Below, one piece after another: positions 1 to 7,421 of a DNA stretch of 17,023 nt. The position numbers and the translations under genes are program-made. The notes beneath the pieces were generated by a model. It was not told where the DNA came from, made no database searches, and was given only the letters and a program-made list of their open reading frames with translations. Position 1 is the first letter of the stretch. Each line of letters opens with the position of its first letter. This DNA is from Planctomycetota bacterium (lineage in GTDB: Bacteria; Planctomycetota; Planctomycetia; Gemmatales; Gemmataceae): contig JAGWVO010000028.1 of the NCBI GenBank assembly GCA_018970845.1, positions 1 to 17,023 of the forward strand, given 5' to 3'.

Positions 1-258
1 CGGGCCCTGATAGTAGAGGTGGGTCAGCTTGGACGGCCCAGCCACGATCAAGCCGCCCTCCACCTTGAAAGCCTTGGGATCTTCCGAAGGCTTCCAGTCA
101 TCAAGGGACTTCCCATCAAAAAGATCGAGCCATCCATCCTTGTCGGCAACCGGTCCGGCGGCTCGGGCATTAGGGCCAGCGAACCCGGCCACAACCATCC
201 CCAGAAAAACGGATGCCGTTGCCAAGCTCAGCAACCCGCGAAACGAAAGAACTGCCAT
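1..258 (-). CDS. DUF1080 (3-keto-disaccharide hydrolase-like) secreted protein, N-terminal part
   Basis: The gene runs off the left edge, so only the first 86 codons are present. The start is an ATG at 258-256, preceded six bases upstream by a clear GGAGG. The first ~33 residues form a signal peptide: a short basic start, a hydrophobic stretch (LLSLATASVFLGMVVAG) and a likely cleavage site after A-R-A. The mature part opens with GWLDLFDGKSLDDWK, the hallmark start of DUF1080 proteins (LamG-like beta-sandwich, annotated as 3-keto-disaccharide hydrolase). Such proteins are very numerous in planctomycetes and are thought to act on sugars outside the cytoplasm. The catalytic part is not in the window, so substrate and activity cannot be judged. 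The gene is preceded by a long AT-richer noncoding stretch that probably contains its promoter. Confidence 0.85.
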   Translation of the reverse strand, partial: MAVLSFRGLLSLATASVFLGMVVAGFAGPNARAAGPVADKDGWLDLFDGKSLDDWKPSEDPKAFKVEGGLIVAGPSKLTHLYYQGP

Positions 259-762
259 CAACAACCTCCATGGGGAAACCCCTAAGAAGAACAGAACCAG
301 GCGAATGCCCGCGGCAAGGCTCATGTCTGCATCCATAAGATCGCCCGCGAAAGCCCGGATGTCGAGTCATCGGGGTGGACTGGGCCTGCCGCGACGCATG
401 AAAATTCCTATATTTTCACATCTTTTATTTTCATAATTCCGATGATCACCGGCGCTAGAGCAGAATTCAGAATAACAGATCGCACAAAGTGGCCGAACAT
501 CATGCTTACAAACTGATGAATGCGTTTTCGGATGTGATAGCTTGAAATTCCTGACGGTTGGACTTTGGTCCCTCACTTCGTCCAGGGCTCCTAATTGCCG
601 ATCTTCCTTGAATGGCCACAAGCACCAGCCATTTCAACGCCAAAGAGCCCTGAACGAAGCGAGGGGCCAATCAATCGGCAAATCGTTCCCTGAAAACCGA
701 TAGAGATTCAATATCATGCCAAATTCAACATGCATTGAATCACTATTTAAGCAGCGCCCTGA
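259..762. other. Gene-poor AT-richer intergenic stretch
   Basis: This ~500-base stretch has no ORF with recognisable protein features on either strand. Its left end holds the ribosome binding site of the DUF1080 gene. The segment from about 395 to 770 is visibly richer in A and T than the coding DNA on either side. It contains the heptamer repeats listed separately. The remainder shows no RNA gene, hairpin plus T-run or insertion-sequence end that I can support. Together with the broken gene that follows, it looks like decaying DNA between two active genes. Confidence 0.5.
399..433. repeat. Three copies of the heptamer TGAAAAT/ATTTTCA in an AT-rich patch
   Basis: TGAAAAT at 399-405 and ATTTTCA at 412-418 form a perfect 7-base inverted repeat with a 6-base spacer. 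A third copy, ATTTTCA, lies at 427-433, exactly 15 bases after the second. The patch is much richer in A and T than the rest of the window and lies about 140 bases upstream of the DUF1080 start. It could be an operator or part of an upstream promoter. No convincing -35/-10 pair could be assigned, and planctomycete promoters are poorly defined, so the role is inference. Confidence 0.35.
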
Positions 763-888
763 TACAACCTTCTGAAAACTGCTCTAACGAGGCGTTCCAC
801 CGCGCTACTCCGTTTATCCATCGGCCTTGAGGATCCACGCGACCTGACCGCCGACCTGAAGCAAGCCATCGGCCAATGCGGTTCATGA
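763..888 (+). pseudogene. Remnant C-terminus of a cystathionine gamma-synthase/lyase-family PLP enzyme
   Basis: Reading rightward, 787-888 encodes a segment containing LLRLSIGLEDPRDLTADL followed by KQAIG and a TGA at 886-888. This is the signature C-terminal end of the Cys/Met-metabolism PLP enzymes (cystathionine gamma-synthase, gamma-lyase, O-acetylhomoserine sulfhydrylase), where L-R-L-S-x-G-x-E-D-x-x-D-L precedes the last helix. Full enzymes are about 380-430 residues. Here the frame is closed by stops at 736, 748 and 760, no start or PLP-lysine region is visible upstream, and only ~40 codons survive. A frameshifted upstream piece (C-I-E-S-L at 731-745) weakly resembles the family's G-V-E-S-L motif but is not certain. 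The remnant ends 65 bases from the stop of the convergent esterase gene. It is best read as a degraded or truncated gene. Confidence 0.6.
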
Positions 889-953
889 TGGGCGCTGGAT
901 TCAAGCCGATTCGTCCGACCAATCGAATGTTGTCATGCGAATGGCCGCCGGAC

Positions 954-3167
954 CTACCGCAGCAACTCCCCGGCAACCATGTTGGCGTCCATGAGCGGCG
1001 TGACTCCCTCTCCAGCCACGCGACGGTTCAGTCCGTCCACCGAATCACGGTAATGAAAACGGGGGCCGGACGGGTACCACGATTCCCTGATCGCCATGCC
1101 GGGCACGACGGCTTCGTGCGGATAACGGACATAAGGCGAGTCAAGCATGGCCTCGTGCCGCAGGATGCCGCGGGCGATCACGACCCGAACAGGCTCGAGG
1201 GAGCCGAGCAGGGCCGCCAGCGCCCCGCCATTCGGCTCGGAAATGGCCAAAGGACTCGCGACATCAAGGGGAACCGCGAACCGCGAACCGGGATCATTCA
1301 CCGGGGCGAACGAATCCCCCCACACGGCCACGCGGTTGACATCGACCAAATTCTCCCTCCCGAGCCAGCGAAGCACGGATCGCAGGTCTCGAAGCTGCGA
1401 TCCAATCACCGGCTGCCCGAGCATCAGGTTGGACTGCGAAACGGAAGTGCGGGCACTGGCGCGATCGGCGGATGTGCCCGGGCTTGTCTCCCCGGTTCCC
1501 CTCACATCGGGCAGGCAAACGGCGATTCCTCCCTTGAGCCATGCCGCGATCACCTCGCTTCGTTGCCTGAGGAAGCCAGCCTTCCCGCCCTGGGCCACCA
1601 TGAGCACCAAGGGCGCCGGTCGCTTGGCGTCCCGGGGTGTCAGAAGCAGAAACGGAACAACAATTCCGGGATCGGTTTCCATGATGAATCGCCGAACGGC
1701 GGCCTCGGGAACCGTTTCCGATGCCTTGTTGATCACCCGGGGATCGGCAACCGGGTCGATGGAACCAAGGATCGAGGTCCCTTGTTCGGGGCTGGCCGGT
1801 TTATCCGCGCCCGCGGACGGGAGGCGACGGCGCGCCAGCCGCATTTCGGAAATCACCTCGCGGAGTTTCCCGGGTCTCCATTCGCTCCGGGCTGCCTCGG
1901 TCCAGCAATCCAACTCCCTGGCTGCCAACGGCTTGCTGTACTCGACGGGCACCGGCATTCCGAACCAGTCGGATAGCGCCGGGTAAATCATTTTCCTGTG
2001 AACCTGCCCGACATGATTGCAATGAGTGTTCTCCGGGCCGCCGGGCCCGCGCACTCCGCCCTTGCCATGGGCCACGGCCAGGGAGCCTGTCGCTCCAAGC
2101 AATCCAAAGATTTTCCTGATCCGGGGCCAGGCGGGATCAACGGCCGGGTCCCAGGCGAATTCATGGCCGTAAATCAGCCTGCGAGGAGCGATGCTCCCGA
2201 CGATGAGGAAGTGGGAAAATCCATCGCGGGCGCCGTGGCGCAGTCCACGGGTGCTTTCCCAGTATCCGTCACCAAACCACGCGAAGTCATGATCTGGGTC
2301 GTCAAGCGGGCGCGATTCCGGCTGCCAGCCGCCAAAGTTGAACGGCACAGCGCAGGCGACACGGCGATCGAGCGCGGCGGCCACTCCCACGGGGTCCCCT
2401 CCCCCGGCCACCGATCCGATCATGATGATCCGGTCCGGGTCGATCCGCTCCTGCGCCAGCAGGATGTCGACCCCTCGCATCAGGTCCCAGGCCATCCATC
2501 CCATGAGCGAATCGCCAATCAGCGATAACTGGAAATTGGAATTATATCTGTAATAATAATCCTGCCGGCCGACACGAAAATTCCCGGGATAATCTCCCTG
2601 GACATTGAAATCGTGTTCGCGGCGTTCACCATAGCCCAACTGGTCGGGCACGAGGACGGCTGTTCCGGCCCGGGCCCAAGTCATGCCCATGTCCTGGAGT
2701 TCGCCACCGCTTTTTCCGCCGTGGTGCGAATGGGCAATCACGATTCCCGGCATTTTGCCGGGTGGTTTTTCCGGCAGGTAAAGGTTCGCGCAGGCCCAGA
2801 AATGGGGACGGGTCTCGTAGACCAGGCATTGGATGACAAAACCATCGCCGGGGAGAACCCGCGTGACCTTCACCTTCATGCCGACGGGTGGTTCGGGCCA
2901 ATGTCCGAGGGATGCCTTCAGCCTCGCCAGGCGTGGCTCGCGGTAGGCCAACCACTGTTCCTTGGTGACAAGGCCGCCAAAGGCTTTCGATTCCCGGGCC
3001 CCGGCTTCCCGCATGCGCCGATTGGCATCGGCGGCCATCATCCCGGCCATGGACCTTTGTCCCGAGGCATCCTTGGGAAACAGGTCGGGATCGATGTCCT
3101 TCAGGTCCGCCGCGATCGCGAAAGGGACCAGAAACATAAGGGCGAGAAAAGCGCAACGCATGGCCAT
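954..3167 (-). CDS. Secreted tandem alpha/beta-hydrolase (acetyl xylan esterase-like) protein
   Basis: A 737-residue exported protein. Of several possible starts, ATG 3167 is favoured: GAGG lies six bases upstream and translation begins directly with a signal peptide (residues 1-19, cleavage near A-I-A/A). The longer reading from a TTG at 3251 adds a basic, non-conserved-looking leader. Two alpha/beta-hydrolase modules are visible. Module 1 (about 65-405) has an oxyanion-type strand (PGIVIAHSHHGG), a D-Q-L-G-Y-G turn, and H-C-N-H near 382. Where the nucleophile elbow should be it reads I-G-S-V-A-G-G-G-D (250-258), not G-x-S-x-G. Module 2 (about 470-737) has D-V-R-G-T-G-E and a possible elbow W-G-D-S-F-A (616-621). 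Planctomycete carbohydrate-ester hydrolases of this type are common, so polysaccharide deacetylation is the likely theme. It follows the Bat-like genes by 124 bases on the same strand and may have its own promoter. Confidence 0.75.
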   Translation of the reverse strand: MAMRCAFLALMFLVPFAIAADLKDIDPDLFPKDASGQRSMAGMMAADANRRMREAGARESKAFGGLVTKEQWLAYREPRLARLKASLGHWPEPPVGMKVKVTRVLPGDGFVIQCLVYETRPHFWACANLYLPEKPPGKMPGIVIAHSHHGGKSGGELQDMGMTWARAGTAVLVPDQLGYGERREHDFNVQGDYPGNFRVGRQDYYYRYNSNFQLSLIGDSLMGWMAWDLMRGVDILLAQERIDPDRIIMIGSVAGGGDPVGVAAALDRRVACAVPFNFGGWQPESRPLDDPDHDFAWFGDGYWESTRGLRHGARDGFSHFLIVGSIAPRRLIYGHEFAWDPAVDPAWPRIRKIFGLLGATGSLAVAHGKGGVRGPGGPENTHCNHVGQVHRKMIYPALSDWFGMPVPVEYSKPLAARELDCWTEAARSEWRPGKLREVISEMRLARRRLPSAGADKPASPEQGTSILGSIDPVADPRVINKASETVPEAAVRRFIMETDPGIVVPFLLLTPRDAKRPAPLVLMVAQGGKAGFLRQRSEVIAAWLKGGIAVCLPDVRGTGETSPGTSADRASARTSVSQSNLMLGQPVIGSQLRDLRSVLRWLGRENLVDVNRVAVWGDSFAPVNDPGSRFAVPLDVASPLAISEPNGGALAALLGSLEPVRVVIARGILRHEAMLDSPYVRYPHEAVVPGMAIRESWYPSGPRFHYRDSVDGLNRRVAGEGVTPLMDANMVAGELLR

Positions 3168-3173
3168 GCCCAT

Positions 3174-3177
3174 CCTC
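3174..3177 (-). promoter_or_regulatory. Ribosome binding site fixing the esterase start
   Basis: GAGG on the minus strand lies six bases before ATG 3167. Three ATGs occur within 15 bases (3173, 3167, 3161). The first overlaps the GAGG and is too close, so the second fits best. Confidence 0.5.
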
Positions 3178-3291
3178 GGCAAAAATCGTCGCTTGAAACA
3201 CCGGTTATGGGGAATGGCCATTGGCGGGATCATCCCAATTTTATGCTTCAAGAGATGCCTTTACGCCCGACCAAATCCTCAACTGGTGAAT

Positions 3292-4002
3292 CTAAACCGC
3301 TCCCAGCGCCAGCCACAACATCCAGAACCATGGCACGGGACAGGCCCGAGGATCGGGCCAGGCACCCTTTCCGGCCAGAGCGTTTTCCAAGGCTCGAGCG
3401 GGCAGGCCCCGGTTTCGCCACCATGAGCGGACAGGGCCATCAAGATGCCGACCAGGTGGCAGCCCTTCGGTGGCCAATCGCGCCCGAAACGCCTCGCGGG
3501 TCCCCGGCCATGAGAGGGCCAGCCACGATCTCCAGGCAAGCCATCCCAAGGGCATCATCCACCAGGCCGCCGCCAACAGGCGCGCGATGGCGCTTTCGGC
3601 TTCAGGTTCCCGAACACCGGTGTTCGCCGGCAGGACCGAAACCCTCGGTCCGTCAAGGAAGCGGAGCAGCGGCACCGATTCCCGCAACGGAGTTCCGGGA
3701 GCCATATAACGAATAGGGATATCCGGCATATCCCAAGATCCGGGCCTCGCGAAAACCACCCGCCATGAATGCATGCCGGGCCCGGCGGATGGCAACGGCG
3801 TCAATGTCCATGGCCCCTCCTCGTAACCTTGCGGCAGATCGATCTCCTCAGGCAAGGTCCCGCCGGGCGTGCGGTTCACAAGGGCCACAACCAAGGTGGC
3901 CGGTTCACCGATCCTTGGCGCGGGCGGGTCGATCCGCACTGAACCGCGGATGTCGCCCACGGGAAGTTGCCAGAAGGCGAGGAGGGCCACCATGGAAATC
4001 AC
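3292..4002 (-). CDS. Short BatD-like membrane protein
   Basis: A 236-residue protein, or 233 if the ATG at 3993 is used. The GTG at 4002 overlaps the upstream TGA (bases 3999-4001) as GTGA, which implies translational coupling to the VWA gene. The order is: a short hydrophobic start (MVALLAFWQLPVG), a beta-rich domain of about residues 18-130 that opens IDPPAPRIGEPATLVVALVN, a membrane segment around 143-165 (LLAAAWWMMPLGWLAW), a basic cytosolic stretch, and a hydrophobic C-terminus (PWFWMLWLALGAV). The architecture and position match BatD (oxygen-tolerance) proteins, which carry repeated Ig-like domains and a C-terminal helix. Typical BatD proteins are two to three times longer, so this is a reduced version. 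Assignment rests on layout and context more than on a diagnostic motif. Confidence 0.55.
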   Translation of the reverse strand: MISMVALLAFWQLPVGDIRGSVRIDPPAPRIGEPATLVVALVNRTPGGTLPEEIDLPQGYEEGPWTLTPLPSAGPGMHSWRVVFARPGSWDMPDIPIRYMAPGTPLRESVPLLRFLDGPRVSVLPANTGVREPEAESAIARLLAAAWWMMPLGWLAWRSWLALSWPGTREAFRARLATEGLPPGRHLDGPVRSWWRNRGLPARALENALAGKGAWPDPRACPVPWFWMLWLALGAV

Positions 4003-5414
4003 CAGTCGGGCACCCCCGGGCCTGCCTCGGATTTCCTGTTTGCTGACGGCGGACTGAGCCGTTCCGCGGCGGCATGCACCAATCGTCTGGCTTCATCGGC
4101 GGAAAGGGCCCGGGGCGGGCCGGCATCGTTGACAAGCGGCAGCCTACCGGCGCCCGGCAAGGCGTTGTCGGTTTCCGCCGCGCCCATGGCACCTGGCCGC
4201 GAACGGCCCCCCGGTGATGAACCCCGGCCGGAATCGCCGTCCCCGGGCGTCTCCCCGGTCCCATCATCTCCCATGTCGCCACGGGCGCCCGGCGAAGGAC
4301 GGGTTTTGGCGAGGGCCTCAAGCCAGCGGGCGCGCGCCCTGAGCGGTTCCGCCCGTTCAGCGGGCAGTCGAACCGAGATTTCCGCAGCCAGCCTGGGGGC
4401 CCTGGGATCGGATTCGGCTTGGTCCAACAGGCAAATGACAAGGGTTTCAAGCAGGTCGGGATCGTCGCCCCGGATTAGTGCCCGTCGCAAGGCGTCCTCG
4501 GCCCGCCGCAACACCGGGCCTCGCTCCGAGGCCGGAATATCGCGCGCCTGAACAATCAGAAGGCCGGCCTCATCGCGGGGGTCGCGTGATGCGCATCCGG
4601 CGACAAGCATCAGGCTTGCCGCGAGCCATCGCGGGGGAACGGCCGAGGCAAGGAGAAATCCCAGGCCCGCCAAGGTGAAACAGAAGGCCCAAGGCGCCGG
4701 CGCGACCGACACGCCATGGCCGCCCAATCCCGGAAGCGCGGGGGGCGCTTCGCCTGATTCAATCACCTCGCCGCGGGTCAGTTCCCGCACGCGGTCCGGA
4801 CGCGTCGAGGAAACAACGGAGGCATCCTGCCCCGGAACCGGATCCAACCGGCCTGGCGCCCCGATCACCCAGGCCCTGTCGGCGCGCGGGGCGCCTTCGG
4901 AAAGAATCCTGCGAACCGGGTCGTCGCCATCGGAAAACATCCAAACCGAACCCTGGATCGGCCATGAACGCGCCAACGCGATCCCGGAGGCCAAATCGGT
5001 TCCGGATGGGTCTTTCGGGCCCGGGGCCAGCGCCGAATCCTCGGCCAGCGAATCCAGCCGGGCCACTTGGGAACGCAGCAGCCGGCCATCGGTTCCCGGG
5101 GAAACGACCATGCGGGCATGGGCTCCGAAAACAATCAGGCCGACAGGCCGGTTCAGGAGCGGTCCCTGCGCCGCAAGCCACGAGTCGAGGCCCAGGCGCG
5201 CCAGGTCGAGCCTGGGCGGGGTGCCGGCTCGCATCGACCTGCTGGCGTCAACCACAAGCCATAGGGGATCCGCCATGGCTGCGTTAGGGCCGCGGCCTCG
5301 AGGCAAGAACGCCAGAGCGGCGGCGACCGACAGCATGATGGCCGCGAGCATTTCAAGCCGCCGGCGGGTCCGGGATCCGGGCATGGCTTGCCATGGCGAA
5401 CTCGGCATGGTCAT
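3999..5414 (-). CDS. BatB/BatC-like fusion: VWA domain, membrane helix, internal lipobox and BatC-like tail
   Basis: A 471-residue protein starting at ATG 5414, with GGGAGAG about nine bases upstream. Residues 20-37 form a membrane helix. Residues 50-190 are a von Willebrand A domain with a complete MIDAS: D56-A-S58-R-S60, T139 and D162 (F-S-D-G). Residues 241-262 form a second hydrophobic segment. It is followed at once by a lipoprotein-like motif, LMLVAGCAS with C274. Residues 280-370 look helical and TPR-like, then comes a low-complexity Gly/Asp/Pro stretch (374-412). The last 30 residues (ALSADEARRLVHAAAERL ... PGVPDW) resemble the end of BatC proteins. In Bat clusters, BatA/B (VWA membrane proteins), BatC (TPR) and BatD form an envelope complex linked to stress or oxygen tolerance. 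Here B and C appear joined in one chain. The metallophosphoesterase stop is 27 bases upstream and the BatD-like gene overlaps the 3' end, so this is an operon. Confidence 0.7.
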   Translation of the reverse strand: MTMPSSPWQAMPGSRTRRRLEMLAAIMLSVAAALAFLPRGRGPNAAMADPLWLVVDASRSMRAGTPPRLDLARLGLDSWLAAQGPLLNRPVGLIVFGAHARMVVSPGTDGRLLRSQVARLDSLAEDSALAPGPKDPSGTDLASGIALARSWPIQGSVWMFSDGDDPVRRILSEGAPRADRAWVIGAPGRLDPVPGQDASVVSSTRPDRVRELTRGEVIESGEAPPALPGLGGHGVSVAPAPWAFCFTLAGLGFLLASAVPPRWLAASLMLVAGCASRDPRDEAGLLIVQARDIPASERGPVLRRAEDALRRALIRGDDPDLLETLVICLLDQAESDPRAPRLAAEISVRLPAERAEPLRARARWLEALAKTRPSPGARGDMGDDGTGETPGDGDSGRGSSPGGRSRPGAMGAAETDNALPGAGRLPLVNDAGPPRALSADEARRLVHAAAERLSPPSANRKSEAGPGVPDW

Positions 5415-5441
5415 GGGGTCGGTCTCTCCCGGCGGATGGGA

Positions 5442-6377
5442 TCAGGCCACGGCCCTCTGAAGGGGGATCTCAAATGCCAGCAATGATTCGAAACGCCCGG
5501 ATTCGGGATTGTAGCGGCGCCGTTCACCCTGAATCCGGTCCAGGGCGAGGTCGTAGGTGCCGTAAGACCACCGCCGCGTCTGGGTGACGCTTCCGGCGCA
5601 GATGAGCGCGAACGGCCTGCCGGGTGCCGGGGGCAGGTGATAGGCATTGTGCCGGTGGCCATGAAGCCACGCCCTCACCCCTCCGCGTTCCGCCGTCCGG
5701 ACAAGCTTGTCGAGGTCGAGGAGCCTGCGGGAACTCCATTCGGGAGAGCCATCCTGAAGCATGGCCGGATAGTGCGTCACCATGAGCCGGGGAGAATTGT
5801 CGAGCTTGTCGAGGAGCCTGTCCAACCGGGCCAGTTGAGCCGCGCCAACCCTTCCCTTGGCGTCCCAGGGAAACCGGGTCGGCGCGGAGGAGTTGACAGC
5901 GATGATCCACCATCCGCCGACACGCTGGGCGAAGGGGTAGACGGCCTCCTCGCCCGCGCGGATTCCCTGCTGCCAAGGGGCGAAGCGCGTCTCGAACTCG
6001 CGGTTGTCCACCGCGCGCTGCACCAGATGGTCGTGGTTGCCGGGCACGGCGACGCCCGGGCGTTGCAGCAGGCTGCCAAGCCGGTTGAGGGCCAGGTCGA
6101 ATTCCGCGCCACTGCCGAGGCAGCCGGCATCGCCTGAAAACACGAGGTGATCCGGGCGGGTTTCATTCAGGTCCGCGGCGAAAGCCTCGAGCACCTTCCC
6201 GGCATGACGGAATCGCCAGGCGCGGCCCGCGAGGCGAAGGTTGGCCCAACCGGCCACACGCTTGCTCAGGATGTCCCGCCAGGAAAGGCCATATTTGGGC
6301 AGGAAGACATGCATGTCGGAAAAATGGGCCAATCGCGGCCCGCCGGACGGAATTTTATCGATCTTGTAGTCCGTCAT
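5442..6377 (-). CDS. Calcineurin-like metallophosphoesterase
   Basis: A 311-residue cytosolic protein with no signal peptide. The ordered metal-binding motifs of the family are all present: D21-M-H23 (F-S-D-M-H), G82-D83, G113-N114-H115-D116, H202 (T-H-Y-P) and H239-G-H241. The second motif reads G-D-A-G instead of the more usual G-D-L/V, but the metal-ligand Asp is kept. Members hydrolyse phosphomonoesters or phosphodiesters, including nucleotides, cyclic nucleotides and lipid precursors. The sequence does not identify the substrate. ATG 6377 is preceded only by a weak GGAA. The next gene, the VWA/BatC fusion, starts 27 bases after the stop, so they are probably cotranscribed. A link to the Bat-like function is inference from position only. 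Confidence 0.85.
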   Translation of the reverse strand: MTDYKIDKIPSGGPRLAHFSDMHVFLPKYGLSWRDILSKRVAGWANLRLAGRAWRFRHAGKVLEAFAADLNETRPDHLVFSGDAGCLGSGAEFDLALNRLGSLLQRPGVAVPGNHDHLVQRAVDNREFETRFAPWQQGIRAGEEAVYPFAQRVGGWWIIAVNSSAPTRFPWDAKGRVGAAQLARLDRLLDKLDNSPRLMVTHYPAMLQDGSPEWSSRRLLDLDKLVRTAERGGVRAWLHGHRHNAYHLPPAPGRPFALICAGSVTQTRRWSYGTYDLALDRIQGERRRYNPESGRFESLLAFEIPLQRAVA

Positions 6378-6464
6378 GCTGGGTTCCGCTGATAGAAATC
6401 ACCCTTTCATGCTAACGGGTGGAACGGCCTCCGAACGGGACTTCACAAAAACTTCCCCTGAGGT

Positions 6465-7301
6465 TCATCCCTGCCGGAACGGATAAAACCAGATCGGCTG
6501 AGGTTTGGCATCGGGAATCATGGGAACCGGCAACCGCCGAGGTTCAGTGAGGTCCCACTCATAACCGTCACGGCCAACCCGGCAGGCGACGACATTCACC
6601 GACCCGACAACCGCCCCGCGCACCAATCCTTCCGGTTTCAACTTCGCCGAGGAAAAAGCTTCAGCCGGACCGGGAATTCGGCTGGCATAAAGAAGGACCC
6701 GGCCGCGGACCGTGGTGGGCGTGGAACGGTATTCGACTTTCTTGACCCCGCGGAGAATCAACTCCACATAAGGCTGCCTGACGCTGAGTGCCCGCATCGC
6801 CAGGATGTCCGCATCGGGAGCCTCCGACACATCGGGCGATTGGGAAACATGGGGCGCTTGGATCGAGTTGTTTCCCAGCAACTTTTCGAAAACCGCCCGC
6901 GATTCATCACTCAGTCGCCGGATTCCCCGAAAGGTTTGCGGGTCGGGGCCGTTTTCACGCATCGCGGGCCCTTGGCCATCTGCAAATCGAATCCCGGCAA
7001 CGATTTGTGGAGGAAGCAGCCGAGTGGGATCCGCCGGTGTGCTTTGGCGGCGGTCGGCGCGAACCGCGTCGCGGAAACCTGAAGGATCCGACGCCGCGCA
7101 TTCCTCGACTTGCCTCACCGTGATCCGGCCCCACAACCAGACCGAACCCTGCCCGCACGAAAGGATGTAAAGCGAATCTCCCGGCGCCACCCCGCGCGCC
7201 CGGTAGGCATTCCCAAACGCCGAGGTGAAAACAGTTTGGCCCGAGTCGAGCCAAGCCTGCCTTTCCCGCATCGTCCAAAGAACCGTGAACGCGCTCGGCA
7301 T
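6465..7301 (-). CDS. EVE-like plus ASCH (PUA-like) two-domain protein
   Basis: A 278-residue soluble protein from ATG 7301, with GGAGG ten bases upstream. The C-terminal half (about 168-275) is an ASCH domain: it begins MRALSVRQPYVELILRGVKK, continues V-E-Y-R-S-T-P and G-R-V-L-L-Y-A-S, then G-A-V-V-G-S-V, and ends W-F-Y-P-F. The N-terminal half (about 1-142) looks like a second PUA-fold domain of EVE type: a strand FTVLWTM, a P-G-D-S-L-Y-I-L-S core, W-L-W-G-R-I, and R-R-L-S-D-E-S-R-A-V-F-E-K-L-L near its end. A Ser/Pro/Asp linker (143-166) joins them. Both folds bind nucleic acids, with EVE domains recognising modified bases and some ASCH proteins processing modified nucleosides or RNA. A role with modified RNA or DNA follows as inference. 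The gene is divergent from the TolQ-like operon and 87 bases before the metallophosphoesterase gene. Confidence 0.75.
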   Translation of the reverse strand: MPSAFTVLWTMRERQAWLDSGQTVFTSAFGNAYRARGVAPGDSLYILSCGQGSVWLWGRITVRQVEECAASDPSGFRDAVRADRRQSTPADPTRLLPPQIVAGIRFADGQGPAMRENGPDPQTFRGIRRLSDESRAVFEKLLGNNSIQAPHVSQSPDVSEAPDADILAMRALSVRQPYVELILRGVKKVEYRSTPTTVRGRVLLYASRIPGPAEAFSSAKLKPEGLVRGAVVGSVNVVACRVGRDGYEWDLTEPRRLPVPMIPDAKPQPIWFYPFRQG

Positions 7302-7421
7302 GGTTTGGATGCCTCCGGAAACAGGCTTCGAATCGTCATTCTGGACTGGCGTTCATTCCTGAAATGACTATTGTTCCGCCCTCGAATTGGCCGATCCCGA
7401 TGGAAGGCAGGAGAATCGCTC
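7302..7421. promoter_or_regulatory. Divergent intergenic region between the ASCH gene and the TolQ-like operon
   Basis: These 120 bases separate two divergent starts, so promoters for both should lie here. Visible structure is limited: GTCATT at 7335-7340 and AATGAC at 7363-7368 form a 6-base inverted repeat, and TCATTC occurs at 7336-7341 and 7353-7358. AGGAGA at 7409-7414 is the ribosome binding site of the rightward gene, and GGAGG near 7312-7316 (minus strand) serves the leftward one. No -35/-10 pair could be assigned. Confidence 0.4.

Noticed and set aside
367..621. Leftward ORF of 84 codons in the AT-richer stretch
   Set aside because: It begins at a TTG without a ribosome binding site, is rich in scattered Cys and Arg, and shows no domain or coding pattern.
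743..976. Leftward ORF of 77 codons at the end of the esterase gene
   Set aside because: It overlaps the esterase stop and lies antisense to the transsulfuration remnant. It has no ribosome binding site or recognisable features.
876..1976. Long rightward ORF of 366 codons
   Set aside because: It lies wholly antisense to the esterase gene apart from its first bases. Its composition (Arg, Gly, His, Pro-rich, no domain) is that of a GC-rich shadow frame.
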